A stretch of 43,649 nt of DNA from Clostridiales bacterium. GTDB lineage: Bacteria; Bacillota; Clostridia; Oscillospirales; Oscillospiraceae. Of the stretch, positions 35,761-43,417 are shown in pieces. The notes beneath the pieces are model-generated. The model was not told the origin of the DNA and did not search any database. It saw only the letters and a list, made by a program, of their open reading frames with translations. The position numbers and the translations under genes were made by a program. The stretch covers positions 1-43,649 of the forward strand of contig JAHZBA010000023.1 of the NCBI GenBank assembly GCA_019423635.1. Direction: 5' to 3'. The first letter of the stretch is position 1. Each line of letters begins with the position of its first letter.

Positions 35761-36633
35761 ATGACCGCACTGTTTGCCCTGATGCTGTCCCTGGTGCTGG
35801 CGGCCTGTACCGCCGCGCCGCTGATCAATGTGCACAATGCCCCGCCGCCTGCGGCTGAGCCGGAGCGGACGGGGGAGGAGATCGTCTGCGTGATCGAGCT
35901 GGGGACCTGGGAGGACTCTGCCGCGGCGGCGGACGGAACGCTGCTGGCGGCCTACTCCTTCGTCCTGCCGGTGATGCAGGTGACGCGGGCCGACGGGACG
36001 GCGGTGCAGACGGCGCAGACACCTGCGGAGGAGCAGGCCCTGGCCTCGGCGGAGGTCTTCAACCGCCGCTTCGGCGAGTGGGCCGCCGCCAAGGAGTTTG
36101 AGGGCCTGGTCCAGGAGGCGCAGGCCGCGCTGGACTACCAGCGGGAGGAGGGCCTCCCCTGGGCCGGAGGCTATGAGCTGGAGCTGACGTGCAGCGTCTA
36201 CCAGACGGAGAATCTTATCAGCGTCAGCGGTACATACTACAGCAATACCGGCGGGGCCCATCCCAACACCTGGCAGCTGAGCTGGAACTTTGACTGGAAG
36301 CAGGGGGACTTCTTTGAGCCGGAATTCCTGGCGGAGGGGACGGACCTGGGCGAGGCGGTGACGGCGGAGATCATCCGGCAGGCCAACGAGCCGCTGGAGG
36401 ACGGAAGGGTCCCGGCGGAGGGGTACTGGGAGGACTACGAGGCCATCGCCGCCAACTGGGGCAGCTACGCGGTGTCCTTTGACGAGGCGGGGATGAATGT
36501 CACCTTCTCCCCCTATGAGCTGGCGGCCTACGCCGCGGGCCCGCAGAACTTCCGCTTCTCCTATGAGTGGCTCTCCCCCCATCTCAGCAGCCACGGGCAG
36601 AAGCTTCTGGGGCTGGAAAGCCTGGAACCTTGA
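35761..36633 (+). CDS. Lipoprotein with DUF3298/RsiV-like domain
   Basis: 290 aa from the ATG at 35761 (AAGGAG upstream). Signal peptide with lipobox LVLAAC. The body holds YYSNTGGAHPNTWQLSWNFD, a DUF4163/DUF3298 signature (GGAHP) known in the anti-sigma factor RsiV, which binds lysozyme, and in many surface proteins. No sigma factor gene is adjacent, so an RsiV role is not implied. The 120 bp before it repeat a GAGACCCTCCGCC-type phrase twice (35646 and 35712). Confidence 0.82.
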   Translation: MTALFALMLSLVLAACTAAPLINVHNAPPPAAEPERTGEEIVCVIELGTWEDSAAAADGTLLAAYSFVLPVMQVTRADGTAVQTAQTPAEEQALASAEVFNRRFGEWAAAKEFEGLVQEAQAALDYQREEGLPWAGGYELELTCSVYQTENLISVSGTYYSNTGGAHPNTWQLSWNFDWKQGDFFEPEFLAEGTDLGEAVTAEIIRQANEPLEDGRVPAEGYWEDYEAIAANWGSYAVSFDEAGMNVTFSPYELAAYAAGPQNFRFSYEWLSPHLSSHGQKLLGLESLEP

Positions 36634-36757
36634 CAGCACCGATCCATCAGCGCTTTTGGAGGAATGTCAGGGCCAGAGTCCGGGCGCTCCGCCGCCCCCT
36701 CTCAGTCTGGCCAGGGGCGGACAGCTCCCCCAAAGGGGGAGCCAGGGGCCCGGCGCG

Positions 36758-36945
36758 CCTCTTCCGAAAAGAGGAATCGCCAGGAAGAAACGCCCCCCTC
36801 TCGCCTCTCCCGAAAAGAGGAGTCGCCAGGAAGAAACGTCCCCCTCTTGCCTCTCCCGAAAAGAGGAATCGCCAGGAAGAACTGTCCCCCTCTTGCCTCT
36901 CCCTTTGGGAGAGGTGGCACGGCGAAGCCGTGACGGAGAGGGTGT
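36758..36945. repeat. 46-bp tandem repeats running into a REP palindrome
   Basis: Units start at 36758, 36804 and 36850, each with a CCTCTCCCGAAAAGAGG hairpin then TCGCCAGGAAGAA; a fourth start at 36896 changes into CCTCTCCCTTTGGGAGAGG and GGCACGGCGAAGCCGTGACG, a palindrome common in gut Clostridia. The gene-free stretch 36634-37087 otherwise contains only the padR promoter. Confidence 0.8.
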
Positions 36946-37008
36946 GACGGAGAGGGCGTCCCCTTCCGCCCCTCCTGACAGGAACGCCAAGGCGTTCTTT
37001 TTTTCTTC

Positions 37009-37062
37009 TTGACATACATAGAACTCCGATGTATAATTCAACTATGCATAGAAACTCTATGT
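37009..37062 (+). promoter_or_regulatory. padR-operon promoter with PadR-type operators
   Basis: Exact consensus TTGACA (37009-37014), 17 bp, TATAAT (37032-37037). CATAGAACTCCGATGTA lies in the spacer and CATAGAAACTCTATGTA (37046-37062) just after the -10; the latter is a CATAG-N5-CTATG dyad. Repression by the encoded PadR protein is inferred. Confidence 0.75.
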
Positions 37063-37087
37063 AAAAAACGGCAGAAGGAGGGAGCCT

Positions 37088-37435
37088 ATGAAAAAGCGGC
37101 AGACCATCGACCACACGGATCTTCTGGTGCTGTCCCTGCTGGCGGTGGAGGACATGTACGGCTACCAGATGATCCTGGAGCTGGCCCGCCGGTCCAACCG
37201 GACCTTTGAGATGAAGGAGGGGACGCTGTACCCGGTGCTCCACGGCCTGGAGCGGGAGGGGCTGGTGGAGGCCTACCAGCAGGCCGCCCCCACGGGCCGG
37301 ATGCGCAAGTATTATCACCTGACAAACCGGGGCCGTTCCTTTCTGAAGACAGAAGCGGAGGCCTGGCAGACCTATTCCGGAGCCGTCAACGCGGTGCTCC
37401 GGTCCAGTCTGGGGCCGGAGGCGGCGGCCACATGA
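37088..37435 (+). CDS. PadR-family transcription regulator
   Basis: 115 aa, short subfamily. Winged helix with YGYQMILELA, TFEMKEGTLYPVLHGLEREG and the wing GRMRKYYHLTNRGR. AAGGAGG precedes the ATG. PadR proteins of this type usually repress their own operon with a membrane HAAS-domain partner, as encoded next (4-bp overlap). Confidence 0.95.
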   Translation: MKKRQTIDHTDLLVLSLLAVEDMYGYQMILELARRSNRTFEMKEGTLYPVLHGLEREGLVEAYQQAAPTGRMRKYYHLTNRGRSFLKTEAEAWQTYSGAVNAVLRSSLGPEAAAT

Positions 37436-38157
37436 CCCGCCCGGAGTACTGCGCCCAGGTCCTGTCCCAGCTGCGGCGGCTGACGGCGGAGGAGCGGCAG
37501 GCGGTGCAGGCGGAGCTGGACGGCCACATGGAGGACCACATCTGCGACCTTCTGGACCTGGGCTGGGACGAAGCGGCAGCAGAGACACGGACCCTGGAGC
37601 TTATGGGGGACCCGGCGGAGGTGGGCCGGGAGCTGAACCGGCAGTACCCCCGGGGGTGGCTGATTCTGGGCCGGCTTGCGGTGACGGTAACCGCGCTGCT
37701 GTGCGTCGCGTCGCTGTTCTCCGTCGGGACGCTGGGCTTTGTGTGGGAGAGCCTCGCCTGGCGGATCTGGCCGCCGGAGATTCGGACCAGCCTGGAGGTG
37801 GAGCAGACCCGGGAGCTGGACATCCGAGTCCCCATCGGCAACGACGTACTGTATGTCTACCGGGTGTCCCTGGGCCGGAAGGACGGGGAGTACCTGGCGG
37901 AGACCCTGCTGTGCGGCTATGACCGGATGCCCGGCGGCATCGTCTCCCGCCACCTGCTGGCCAGCGTCACGGCGGAGAACCAGCGGGGAGAGCGCTGGCG
38001 GGACGGCGGCAGCGGCGGGGGCGGACACTGGCTGGGGGAATATGTCTGGAAGCGGGCCGCCGTGCAGCCGGGGGACGACCATATCACCCTGCGCTATGAG
38101 CGGTTTGGGGAGACGGTTCTCATCGACGTCCCCCTGCCGGAGGGAGGCACGTCATGA
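37432..38157 (+). CDS. HAAS-domain membrane protein
   Basis: 241 aa. Residues 1-75 are a HAAS/DUF1700-like helical domain (LRRLTAEERQAVQAELDGHM, WDEAAAETRTLELMGDPAEV), one transmembrane helix follows (LILGRLAVTVTALLCVASLF), then an exported domain of about 135 residues. HAAS proteins pair with PadR regulators as presumed envelope sensors. Overlaps both neighbours by 4 bp. Confidence 0.82.
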   Translation: MTRPEYCAQVLSQLRRLTAEERQAVQAELDGHMEDHICDLLDLGWDEAAAETRTLELMGDPAEVGRELNRQYPRGWLILGRLAVTVTALLCVASLFSVGTLGFVWESLAWRIWPPEIRTSLEVEQTRELDIRVPIGNDVLYVYRVSLGRKDGEYLAETLLCGYDRMPGGIVSRHLLASVTAENQRGERWRDGGSGGGGHWLGEYVWKRAAVQPGDDHITLRYERFGETVLIDVPLPEGGTS

Positions 38158-38828
38158 AAAAGGACAAAACGCCCCTGCCCACCCGGAGGCGGCGGGCCCT
38201 GAAATACCTGGCGATTGCCGCCCTGGCGGTTTTCCTGACCAATTACATTCTGCACACGGGCTATCTTCTGCCCATCCAGGCCATCCGGGCGCTGGAGGAG
38301 CGGGAGGGCGCCCCCCACGGCCGGGTGGCGGCAAGGCTCTGGGAGCCGGCGGTCCACAAGACGGGGCTGTTCTACCTGACGGAACACGAGAATGTGGTGC
38401 TGCTGGGCAACACCTATCTCTCCCTCCTGGGCTGGGCGCCGGGCTTCTCCTGGGCCCTGGACTGCACCTCCGGCGCGCCGCTGTACGCCGGGGAGATCTC
38501 CTCTTACCGGGACGGCGGGGAGACCGTCTGGCACTTCTACGGCCGGGTGGATGACCCGGAGATCGAGACGGTGGAGATCAGCCTGCGGGCCATCGCGGGC
38601 TATGACGAGGCGCGGCGGGAGAACCTCTATGAGGAGCGCCTCCGCCTCACCGCAGGCCGGGAGGACTGGCTGGAGAAGGAGGGACACCAGTTCTTCCTCC
38701 TGCGCTGCCAGATAGAGGACTGGCCGGAGGACAGCAGCGTCAACGCCTTTGTCCTTGGCCGGGACGCGGCGGGGAACGTGACGGCGGAGTTCCCCATTGC
38801 AGAGGGAACCCACTCCTACTATGGATAG
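38154..38828 (+). CDS. Single-pass membrane protein of the padR operon
   Basis: 224 aa. Basic N terminus, one membrane helix (ALKYLAIAALAVFLTNYILH) and an exported domain with no recognised family. The ATG overlaps the stop of the HAAS gene, so the three proteins are made from one mRNA. The exported parts of this and the HAAS protein could act together; that is a guess from context. Confidence 0.75.
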   Translation: MKKDKTPLPTRRRRALKYLAIAALAVFLTNYILHTGYLLPIQAIRALEEREGAPHGRVAARLWEPAVHKTGLFYLTEHENVVLLGNTYLSLLGWAPGFSWALDCTSGAPLYAGEISSYRDGGETVWHFYGRVDDPEIETVEISLRAIAGYDEARRENLYEERLRLTAGREDWLEKEGHQFFLLRCQIEDWPEDSSVNAFVLGRDAAGNVTAEFPIAEGTHSYYG

Positions 38829-38833
38829 CCTCC

Positions 38834-38941
38834 GTAGGGGCCGGTGTCCTCACCGGCCCGTCCAAAGGGAGAACCAGAGCTCCTGCTACGGATAGTCCTG
38901 TAGGGGCCGGTGTCCTCACCGGCCCGTCCAAAGGGAGAACC
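38834..38941. repeat. 66-bp-spaced direct duplication of a REP unit
   Basis: A 42-base unit beginning GTAGGGGCCGGTGTCC and ending CAAAGGGAGAACC occurs identically at 38834-38875 and 38900-38941. Each contains a GGCCGGTG-TCCT-CACCGGCC hairpin. Part of the gene-free stretch 38829-39396. Confidence 0.85.
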
Positions 38942-39080
38942 TGCAGGGGGCGGGCTCCGTCCCGCCCCCGTTTGCCGCAAGCCCGCTGTTCCCGGAGAAG
39001 GCGATGAGGACATCGCCCCTACACCGCGTCCCGTAAAAATGCGGACAGGATCAAATCCGCGCCCGGCTGCCCCCGGAGCA

Positions 39081-39300
39081 TCACGCCCGTCTCACAAATC
39101 GGATCTGTAGGGCGCGACGACCCGGCGCGCCGCGATGCGCGATGGAACCGCGATAGAAATGCCGCGTCTTACGGCAGATTTCCGCAAATTTACGGCGCGC
39201 CGGAGTCGTGGCCCAGGCCAGCCTCGCTTGGCCCGTTGGGCCAATTCACCTCCCCGCGCCCTACAAAAGGGAGACTCTTGGTTTTATGAAACGGGCGTGC
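39081..39300. repeat. REP/MITE-like palindromic element, copy 2 (inverted)
   Basis: Same family as 21030-21223: outer CACGCCCGTCTCA, inner TGTAGGGCGCGACGACC at 39106, right inner end CGCGCCCTACA at 39265, right outer end near ACGGGCGTG. The core (GCCGCGTCTTACGGCAGATT) is the reverse complement of that in copy 1. Confidence 0.7.
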
Positions 39301-39318
39301 CCGGAGCATAAACGCCGC

Positions 39319-39347
39319 TTGACAACGCCCCGCCGCCCGTATAGAAT
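39319..39347 (+). promoter_or_regulatory. Promoter of the 76-aa helical protein
   Basis: TTGACA (39319-39324), 17-bp spacer, TAGAAT (39342-39347). Confidence 0.75.
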
Positions 39348-39396
39348 GATTCCGCGCCGCTCTGGCGGAAATCATTGGACGATAAGGAGAAGAGAT

Positions 39397-39627
39397 ATGG
39401 ACCTGCAAATGGATGTAAAGGAAAAGGTGGAGGAGCTGGTGGAGAAGCTTCAGAAGGACCCCGCGCTGCTGAAAAATTTCCAGGCAGATCCCATTAAGAC
39501 CCTTGAGAAGATGGTGGGCATCGACCTGCCGGACGAGCAGCTGAAGCCCCTGGTGGCCGGCATCAAGGCCAAGCTGGCCGCGTCGGACCTGGGCGGGATG
39601 CTGGACGGGCTGAAGAAGCTCTTTTAA
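39397..39627 (+). CDS. Small helical protein, Nif11-leader-like
   Basis: 76 aa from the ATG at 39397 (AAGGAGA upstream). Charged amphipathic helices, KEKVEELVEKLQKDPALLKN and then VGIDLPDEQLKPLVAGIKAK, echo the Nif11/NHLP leader domain of RiPP precursors, and a Gly-Gly pair precedes a nine-residue end (MLDGLKKLF). It has no Cys, Ser or Thr in that tail and no modification enzyme nearby, so a RiPP role is doubtful. Own strong promoter. Confidence 0.75.
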   Translation: MDLQMDVKEKVEELVEKLQKDPALLKNFQADPIKTLEKMVGIDLPDEQLKPLVAGIKAKLAASDLGGMLDGLKKLF

Positions 39628-39637
39628 TCAGGGAAAC

Positions 39638-39675
39638 GGACCGAGGGGGCGGACAAATGTCCGCCCCCTCGGTCC
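39638..39675. terminator. Hairpin after the helical protein gene
   Basis: GGACCGAGGGGGCGGACA / TCCGCCCCCTCGGTCC, very stable, without a T-run. The rest of the gap to 39870 shows nothing clear. Confidence 0.55.
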
Positions 39676-39870
39676 GTCGCGCGCCCGGCCGCCTCTCTCC
39701 TCCGCCCATTCCCGCCGGAGGCCCCTGGCCGAAGCGGCGGCCTGCGGCCGCCACAGGCTCTCTCCTCCGGCGCTCCCCGCCGCCGGGCCGCGTTTCAACT
39801 GCGGTGACCACCCTTCCGCCCTGCCGTCCCTGTCCGGGGTATCCCCCGTCTCAAAGGCACCGGGCGGAGC

Positions 39871-40950
39871 TCATCTGTCTGTGCTGCACCCTCCGGGCTC
39901 CGCCGCCCCCAGCCCCGCGGCGATGTTCCCCGCGAAGGCCTCCATCCGCGCCTCGATTCCCGGCAGCCGGACCGCCGACCCCGGATCGTTGGCGGTCTCC
40001 ATCACGCAGAACTCCGGCGGCAGCCAGAAGCCCTTGTTCATGTTCATGGCGGAGACCACCTGGCTTGCCACCAGGTCCCCTCCGGAGTACCCGGACACCA
40101 CCAGAGCGAACACCGCCGTGGAGTCAAAAGGCGCGGCCCGGTACAGGGCCGTCAGCCGGTTCACCGCCGCCGTCAGGTTGGCGGGCAGGGCGTCGTTGTA
40201 GTTGGGGCACAGGAGGATCACGCCGTCCGCGCCCCGGATGGCGGGGTAGACCTCCTGCACCATGGTGCCGCCGTAGAAGCAGTCCCCCTGCTCGCCGAAG
40301 TGGAGGCAGGCGGTGTAGGGGCACCCGGCGCAGTCCTCCAGGGTGCCGTTGCGCAGGCCGATCTCGATGATGTCGCAGCGCTCCACCAGGTGTTCCCGGC
40401 ACAGGGCCCACAGGGCCAGGGTGTTGGAGGCGGGGTGGCTGGAGGCGTGGAGGGCCAGCAGCCGGGGCCGCTCCCGCCGGGGCGGGGAGAAGGCCAGCAC
40501 CCGCCGGACCAGGTCCGCGGCGGCCAGATGGTAGGCCCCCGTCAGATCGCAGCCGGCGTTTTTCGCCTGGACCGTGAAGTTTTGCAGACTCCCCGTGGCC
40601 TCCACCAGGGGACGGCCGGGAAAGGCGCAGCCTGCGAGATTCGCCGCCAGCACCAGCTCCCGGCCCGCAGCCTTGGTGTACAGCTCGCCGGGGCCGTCCA
40701 CCAGCACGCCGCCGCTGCAGCCCCGGAGACAGCCGGGGCGGGTGCGGAGAGAGGCCAGGAGGTCATAGAGCCCGTGGTTCACGCCGCCTTCATTCAGCGC
40801 AATGGCAAACAGGACGCGCTGTCCCTCCAGCGGCCCCTCCAGCCGGGGGAGAATCCGGGCCGGACAGCCCTCCAGGGCCGCCTCCAGGGCGGCGGAGAGA
40901 CGGGGAGAAAGGCCCTCTCCGGGGCAGATGACTGTCAGCGCGTGTTCCAT
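39871..40950 (-). CDS. Flavodoxin-fold NAD(P)H-dependent reductase
   Basis: 359 aa from the ATG at 40950 (AAGGAGGAG upstream). The C-terminal 190 residues form an NADPH-dependent FMN-reductase domain: LLALHASSHPASNTLALWAL (FMN phosphate loop), CAGCPYTACLHFGEQGDCFY and VILLCPNYNDALPANL. The Cys-rich segment is that of the iron-sulfur flavoprotein-like group, but a full cluster motif is not certain. The N-terminal 160 residues are a second, unassigned domain. Followed after 13 bp upstream by the LDH-like gene; probably one operon. Confidence 0.8.
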   Translation of the reverse strand: MEHALTVICPGEGLSPRLSAALEAALEGCPARILPRLEGPLEGQRVLFAIALNEGGVNHGLYDLLASLRTRPGCLRGCSGGVLVDGPGELYTKAAGRELVLAANLAGCAFPGRPLVEATGSLQNFTVQAKNAGCDLTGAYHLAAADLVRRVLAFSPPRRERPRLLALHASSHPASNTLALWALCREHLVERCDIIEIGLRNGTLEDCAGCPYTACLHFGEQGDCFYGGTMVQEVYPAIRGADGVILLCPNYNDALPANLTAAVNRLTALYRAAPFDSTAVFALVVSGYSGGDLVASQVVSAMNMNKGFWLPPEFCVMETANDPGSAVRLPGIEARMEAFAGNIAAGLGAAEPGGCSTDR

Positions 40951-40963
40951 CACAGCTCCTCCT

Positions 40964-42205
40964 TCATTTAAGCAGACGCAAAAGTGCCTGCTCTGTCTCC
41001 AAAATACGGGAAAAAAGCGCTTCTGGCAGCTCTAAAGTTTCCAATTCCAGCCCCTGGGCCGTAAAGCGGTTCCGGCAGCCGAACCAAATACCCCCCAGGG
41101 GTATCGAACCGCAGTGCCACGCCCCCCGCAGGCTCAGCAGCAGCTGCATGGCGCCGGAGGACACGGCAGGGGCCGTGTAGGGCTTGAAGCCCAGCTCCCG
41201 GATGCGGAGGTTGGCCTCCAGGGTCAGCGCCGTCAGCTCCCGGGACAGGGCGTCGTCATAGTGCCGGACGGAGTCGGCGATCACCAGTCCCTGTCCGTGG
41301 GGGCCGAAGCTGCGGCCCTCGGTGAGAAAGGCGGCAAAGCGGGGGTCCTGCCTGGCAAAGTACGCCGCCCGGGCGTTCATGACCCCCAGGCCAAAGCCCT
41401 GAATCTGCTCCGGCAGAAGGCCCTGACCGTCCGGATGCCCGGTCTCTTCACTGACGTTGGAGGCCCGCCACGCCGCCTGGCACAGGGGGTCCACCGGGTC
41501 GCTGAGGACGATGAAGAGCCCCCGGAAGTCCGCCTCCCTGGCCTGCCGGGCGAAGTGCTCCACCAGGGGCCGGTTGGCCTCCAGCTGGGCCATGCGCACA
41601 TCCCGGACGCCGCTGTCCACGGCGGGAATGGCCTTGGCGGCGGCGAAGAGGAAGACGTCGCAGTCAAAGAGGCGCTCCGGCGTCACCGGCTCCACCTCCG
41701 GCAGGGCGTCGTAGTCCCAGGGCCAGGCGATCTGGCCCATCTCCGCCGTCCAGCGGGCCACGGTCTTCTCATTCAAATCACAGATGCCGATGGAGGAGAT
41801 CACATCCCCGCCCAGCAGCTTCAACGCCGTCAGCAGCGTGCCGCCCACGTCCCCCACCGCCAGCAGGTGAACCCGCTTTTTCCCAGGCTTTAGCACGGGG
41901 AACTCCAGGGCCCGCCGCCAGCGGGGGTGGCGGAGATTGACGCCGGTGAGACGCCCGGCGGCTAGGGCGGCGCGGACCGGCTCCGGCAGGTCCGGCGGAT
42001 CTCCCATCCGCCGGGGGTCCAGCCAAGTGACATTTACCCGGTCCGCCGTCAGCTGGCGGGGGTCTGTGACGCGCCAGGCGGCCGGGCGCAGAGCCGGGTC
42101 CCCCCGGACCAGAAACAGCGCCGGCGCTTCCGCCTCCGCCGCCGGAAAGGGGAGATCCGGCAGAAAGGAGGCGGCCGGTGCGCCGTCCACGTGATAGTAG
42201 TACAT
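40964..42205 (-). CDS. Lactate/malate dehydrogenase-like protein
   Basis: 413 aa from the ATG at 42205. A Rossmann core starts near residue 112 (VHLLAVGDVGGTLLTALKLL, acidic ICDLNEK ending strand 2) and shows FIVLSDPVDPLCQAAW, the counterpart of the TNPVD loop of LDH/MDH. The first 110 residues and the longer C terminus are unlike standard 310-aa enzymes, so the substrate is uncertain. Shares a strand and close spacing with the flavodoxin-like and GNAT genes. Confidence 0.75.
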   Translation of the reverse strand: MYYYHVDGAPAASFLPDLPFPAAEAEAPALFLVRGDPALRPAAWRVTDPRQLTADRVNVTWLDPRRMGDPPDLPEPVRAALAAGRLTGVNLRHPRWRRALEFPVLKPGKKRVHLLAVGDVGGTLLTALKLLGGDVISSIGICDLNEKTVARWTAEMGQIAWPWDYDALPEVEPVTPERLFDCDVFLFAAAKAIPAVDSGVRDVRMAQLEANRPLVEHFARQAREADFRGLFIVLSDPVDPLCQAAWRASNVSEETGHPDGQGLLPEQIQGFGLGVMNARAAYFARQDPRFAAFLTEGRSFGPHGQGLVIADSVRHYDDALSRELTALTLEANLRIRELGFKPYTAPAVSSGAMQLLLSLRGAWHCGSIPLGGIWFGCRNRFTAQGLELETLELPEALFSRILETEQALLRLLK

Positions 42206-42233
42206 GGAAACACCTGCCTTTCTTCTCTGAAAA

Positions 42234-42722
42234 TCAGGGAGTCGGTATCCCGGACGCCGCATCCCGGCAGGGACGGAGCTCCAGGGAGAAGACCACCAGA
42301 TCCCGCAGCAGCGTTCCGCCCTCCCAAATGGGGTGGTCGTAGTGCTCAGGAAAGTAGTTTTTTACCCGGCGGAGCTCCCGGAAGCCGCAGGAGCGGTAGA
42401 AGGGAACCGTCAGGGGGCTGTCCCCGGTGCCCGCCAGGAGACGGCAGCCCCCCTGTTCCAGGCAGTACCGGGCGGCATGGTCCACCATCCGCCGGCCGCA
42501 GCCCTGCCGCTGAAAGGCTGGGGCCACCGCCAGGTTTTTGATCTCAAAGACGCCCCCGCCCTCCTCCGTCACGGCACAGACCGCCAGGAGGGCGCCTCCG
42601 CCGTACAGGGCGAAGAGGGCGCTGCGGTCCAGGTAGCCCTCGATCAGCGACTCCTGCTCGTCCCCCAGGAGCAGCAGGGGGAGAAACGCCCGCTTGTTTT
42701 CCAGAATCTGCCGGATTTCCAT
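42234..42722 (-). CDS. GNAT-family N-acetyltransferase
   Basis: 162 aa from the ATG at 42722 (GAGGTG upstream). Acetyl-CoA loop in LAVAPAFQRQGCGRRMVDHA (Q-x-x-G-x-G/A) and the C-terminal FYRSCGFRELRR. Acceptor unknown. Leads a three-gene leftward run with the LDH-like and reductase genes. Confidence 0.9.
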   Translation of the reverse strand: MEIRQILENKRAFLPLLLLGDEQESLIEGYLDRSALFALYGGGALLAVCAVTEEGGGVFEIKNLAVAPAFQRQGCGRRMVDHAARYCLEQGGCRLLAGTGDSPLTVPFYRSCGFRELRRVKNYFPEHYDHPIWEGGTLLRDLVVFSLELRPCRDAASGIPTP

Positions 42723-42892
42723 GAAATACACCTCGATTTCCGCCGCACACCGGAGAAGCTATAGCAAACTTCAGAAATCATGGCGGCAAAGAAGGTGGGC
42801 ACAGGCGGTGCAGAGCAGGGATGACGACGCAGCTATGCCCCGCCTGTGTCCGCCGAGCTGCTGTCAGTATTTTTGAAGATTGCGATAAGAAC

Positions 42893-42964
42893 CTGTATTC
42901 ATGAACGGGGAATGCCGGATTGGCAAAAGACCCGCCAAGACGTGTTTGTCGGTTGTGAATACAG
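42893..42964. other. Structured segment before the 60-aa gene
   Basis: CTGTATTCA (42893-42901) pairs with TGAATACAG (42956-42964) and encloses a TTGGC / GCCAA stem. It ends about eight bases before the ribosome site of the next gene, so it could be a leader structure. Confidence 0.35.
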
Positions 42965-42987
42965 ATTCCAGGAGGTGAGCGATTGCA

Positions 42988-43170
42988 ATGGACGGATATC
43001 TCTGTTTGACGGACCTGCTGGACCAGGATCTGACGGCCTGGGAGTATTTCCAGACCCTGCCCCCGGCGGTGCAGACCGCCCTGCGGCGGGAGGACGGCGC
43101 GTCCTCCTTTGAAGAGCTTCAGGCCCGGGCGAACCACCTGCGCTCGGCGGACATGTCGGGGCTGTACTGA
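42988..43170 (+). CDS. Conserved-looking 60-aa hypothetical protein
   Basis: Starts at 42988 behind AGGAGGTGAG, a strong ribosome site. Sequence MDGYLCLTDLLDQDLTAWEY, then FQTLPPAVQTALRREDGASS and FEELQARANHL: short helices with a Trp-Glu-Tyr-Phe core. Resembles small uncharacterised proteins of gut Clostridia. Followed by a strong T-rich hairpin, supporting a complete gene. Confidence 0.7.
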   Translation: MDGYLCLTDLLDQDLTAWEYFQTLPPAVQTALRREDGASSFEELQARANHLRSADMSGLY

Positions 43171-43239
43171 GTCAGGGGGGGTGCCCCCTTGGCGGATTTC
43201 TGAAAGGGGAGCGCGAAGCGCGGGAAAACGTTCTTTTTG

Positions 43240-43265
43240 GTTCTTTTTCTTTCAAGAAAAAGAAC
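43240..43265 (+). terminator. Terminator-like hairpin after the 60-aa gene
   Basis: GTTCTTTTTCTT-TC-AAGAAAAAGAAC, perfect 12-bp arms in otherwise gene-free DNA (43171-43649). Confidence 0.55.
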
Positions 43266-43417
43266 AAAACCCCCGTAAAAAGGGTTTGCGGCAAAGCCGC
43301 AGGCGGAAAGCGTGAGTGAAACAGCGCAGCGCCTTTCGCGGGAGTGCCGCTACGGCCCCGGATGAAGGCATTCCCGCCCCTTGCGGTTCATGGCATTCCG
43401 GTCAGCGCTGTGGAAGA

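Noticed and set aside
34396..36639. 747-codon minus-strand open frame
   Set aside because: Antisense to tmcAL and the lipoprotein gene, both of which show clear family motifs and start signals.
36758..36945. Possible CRISPR array
   Set aside because: Repeats are contiguous with no unique spacers between them and no cas genes nearby; they are tandem copies of a REP-like hairpin.
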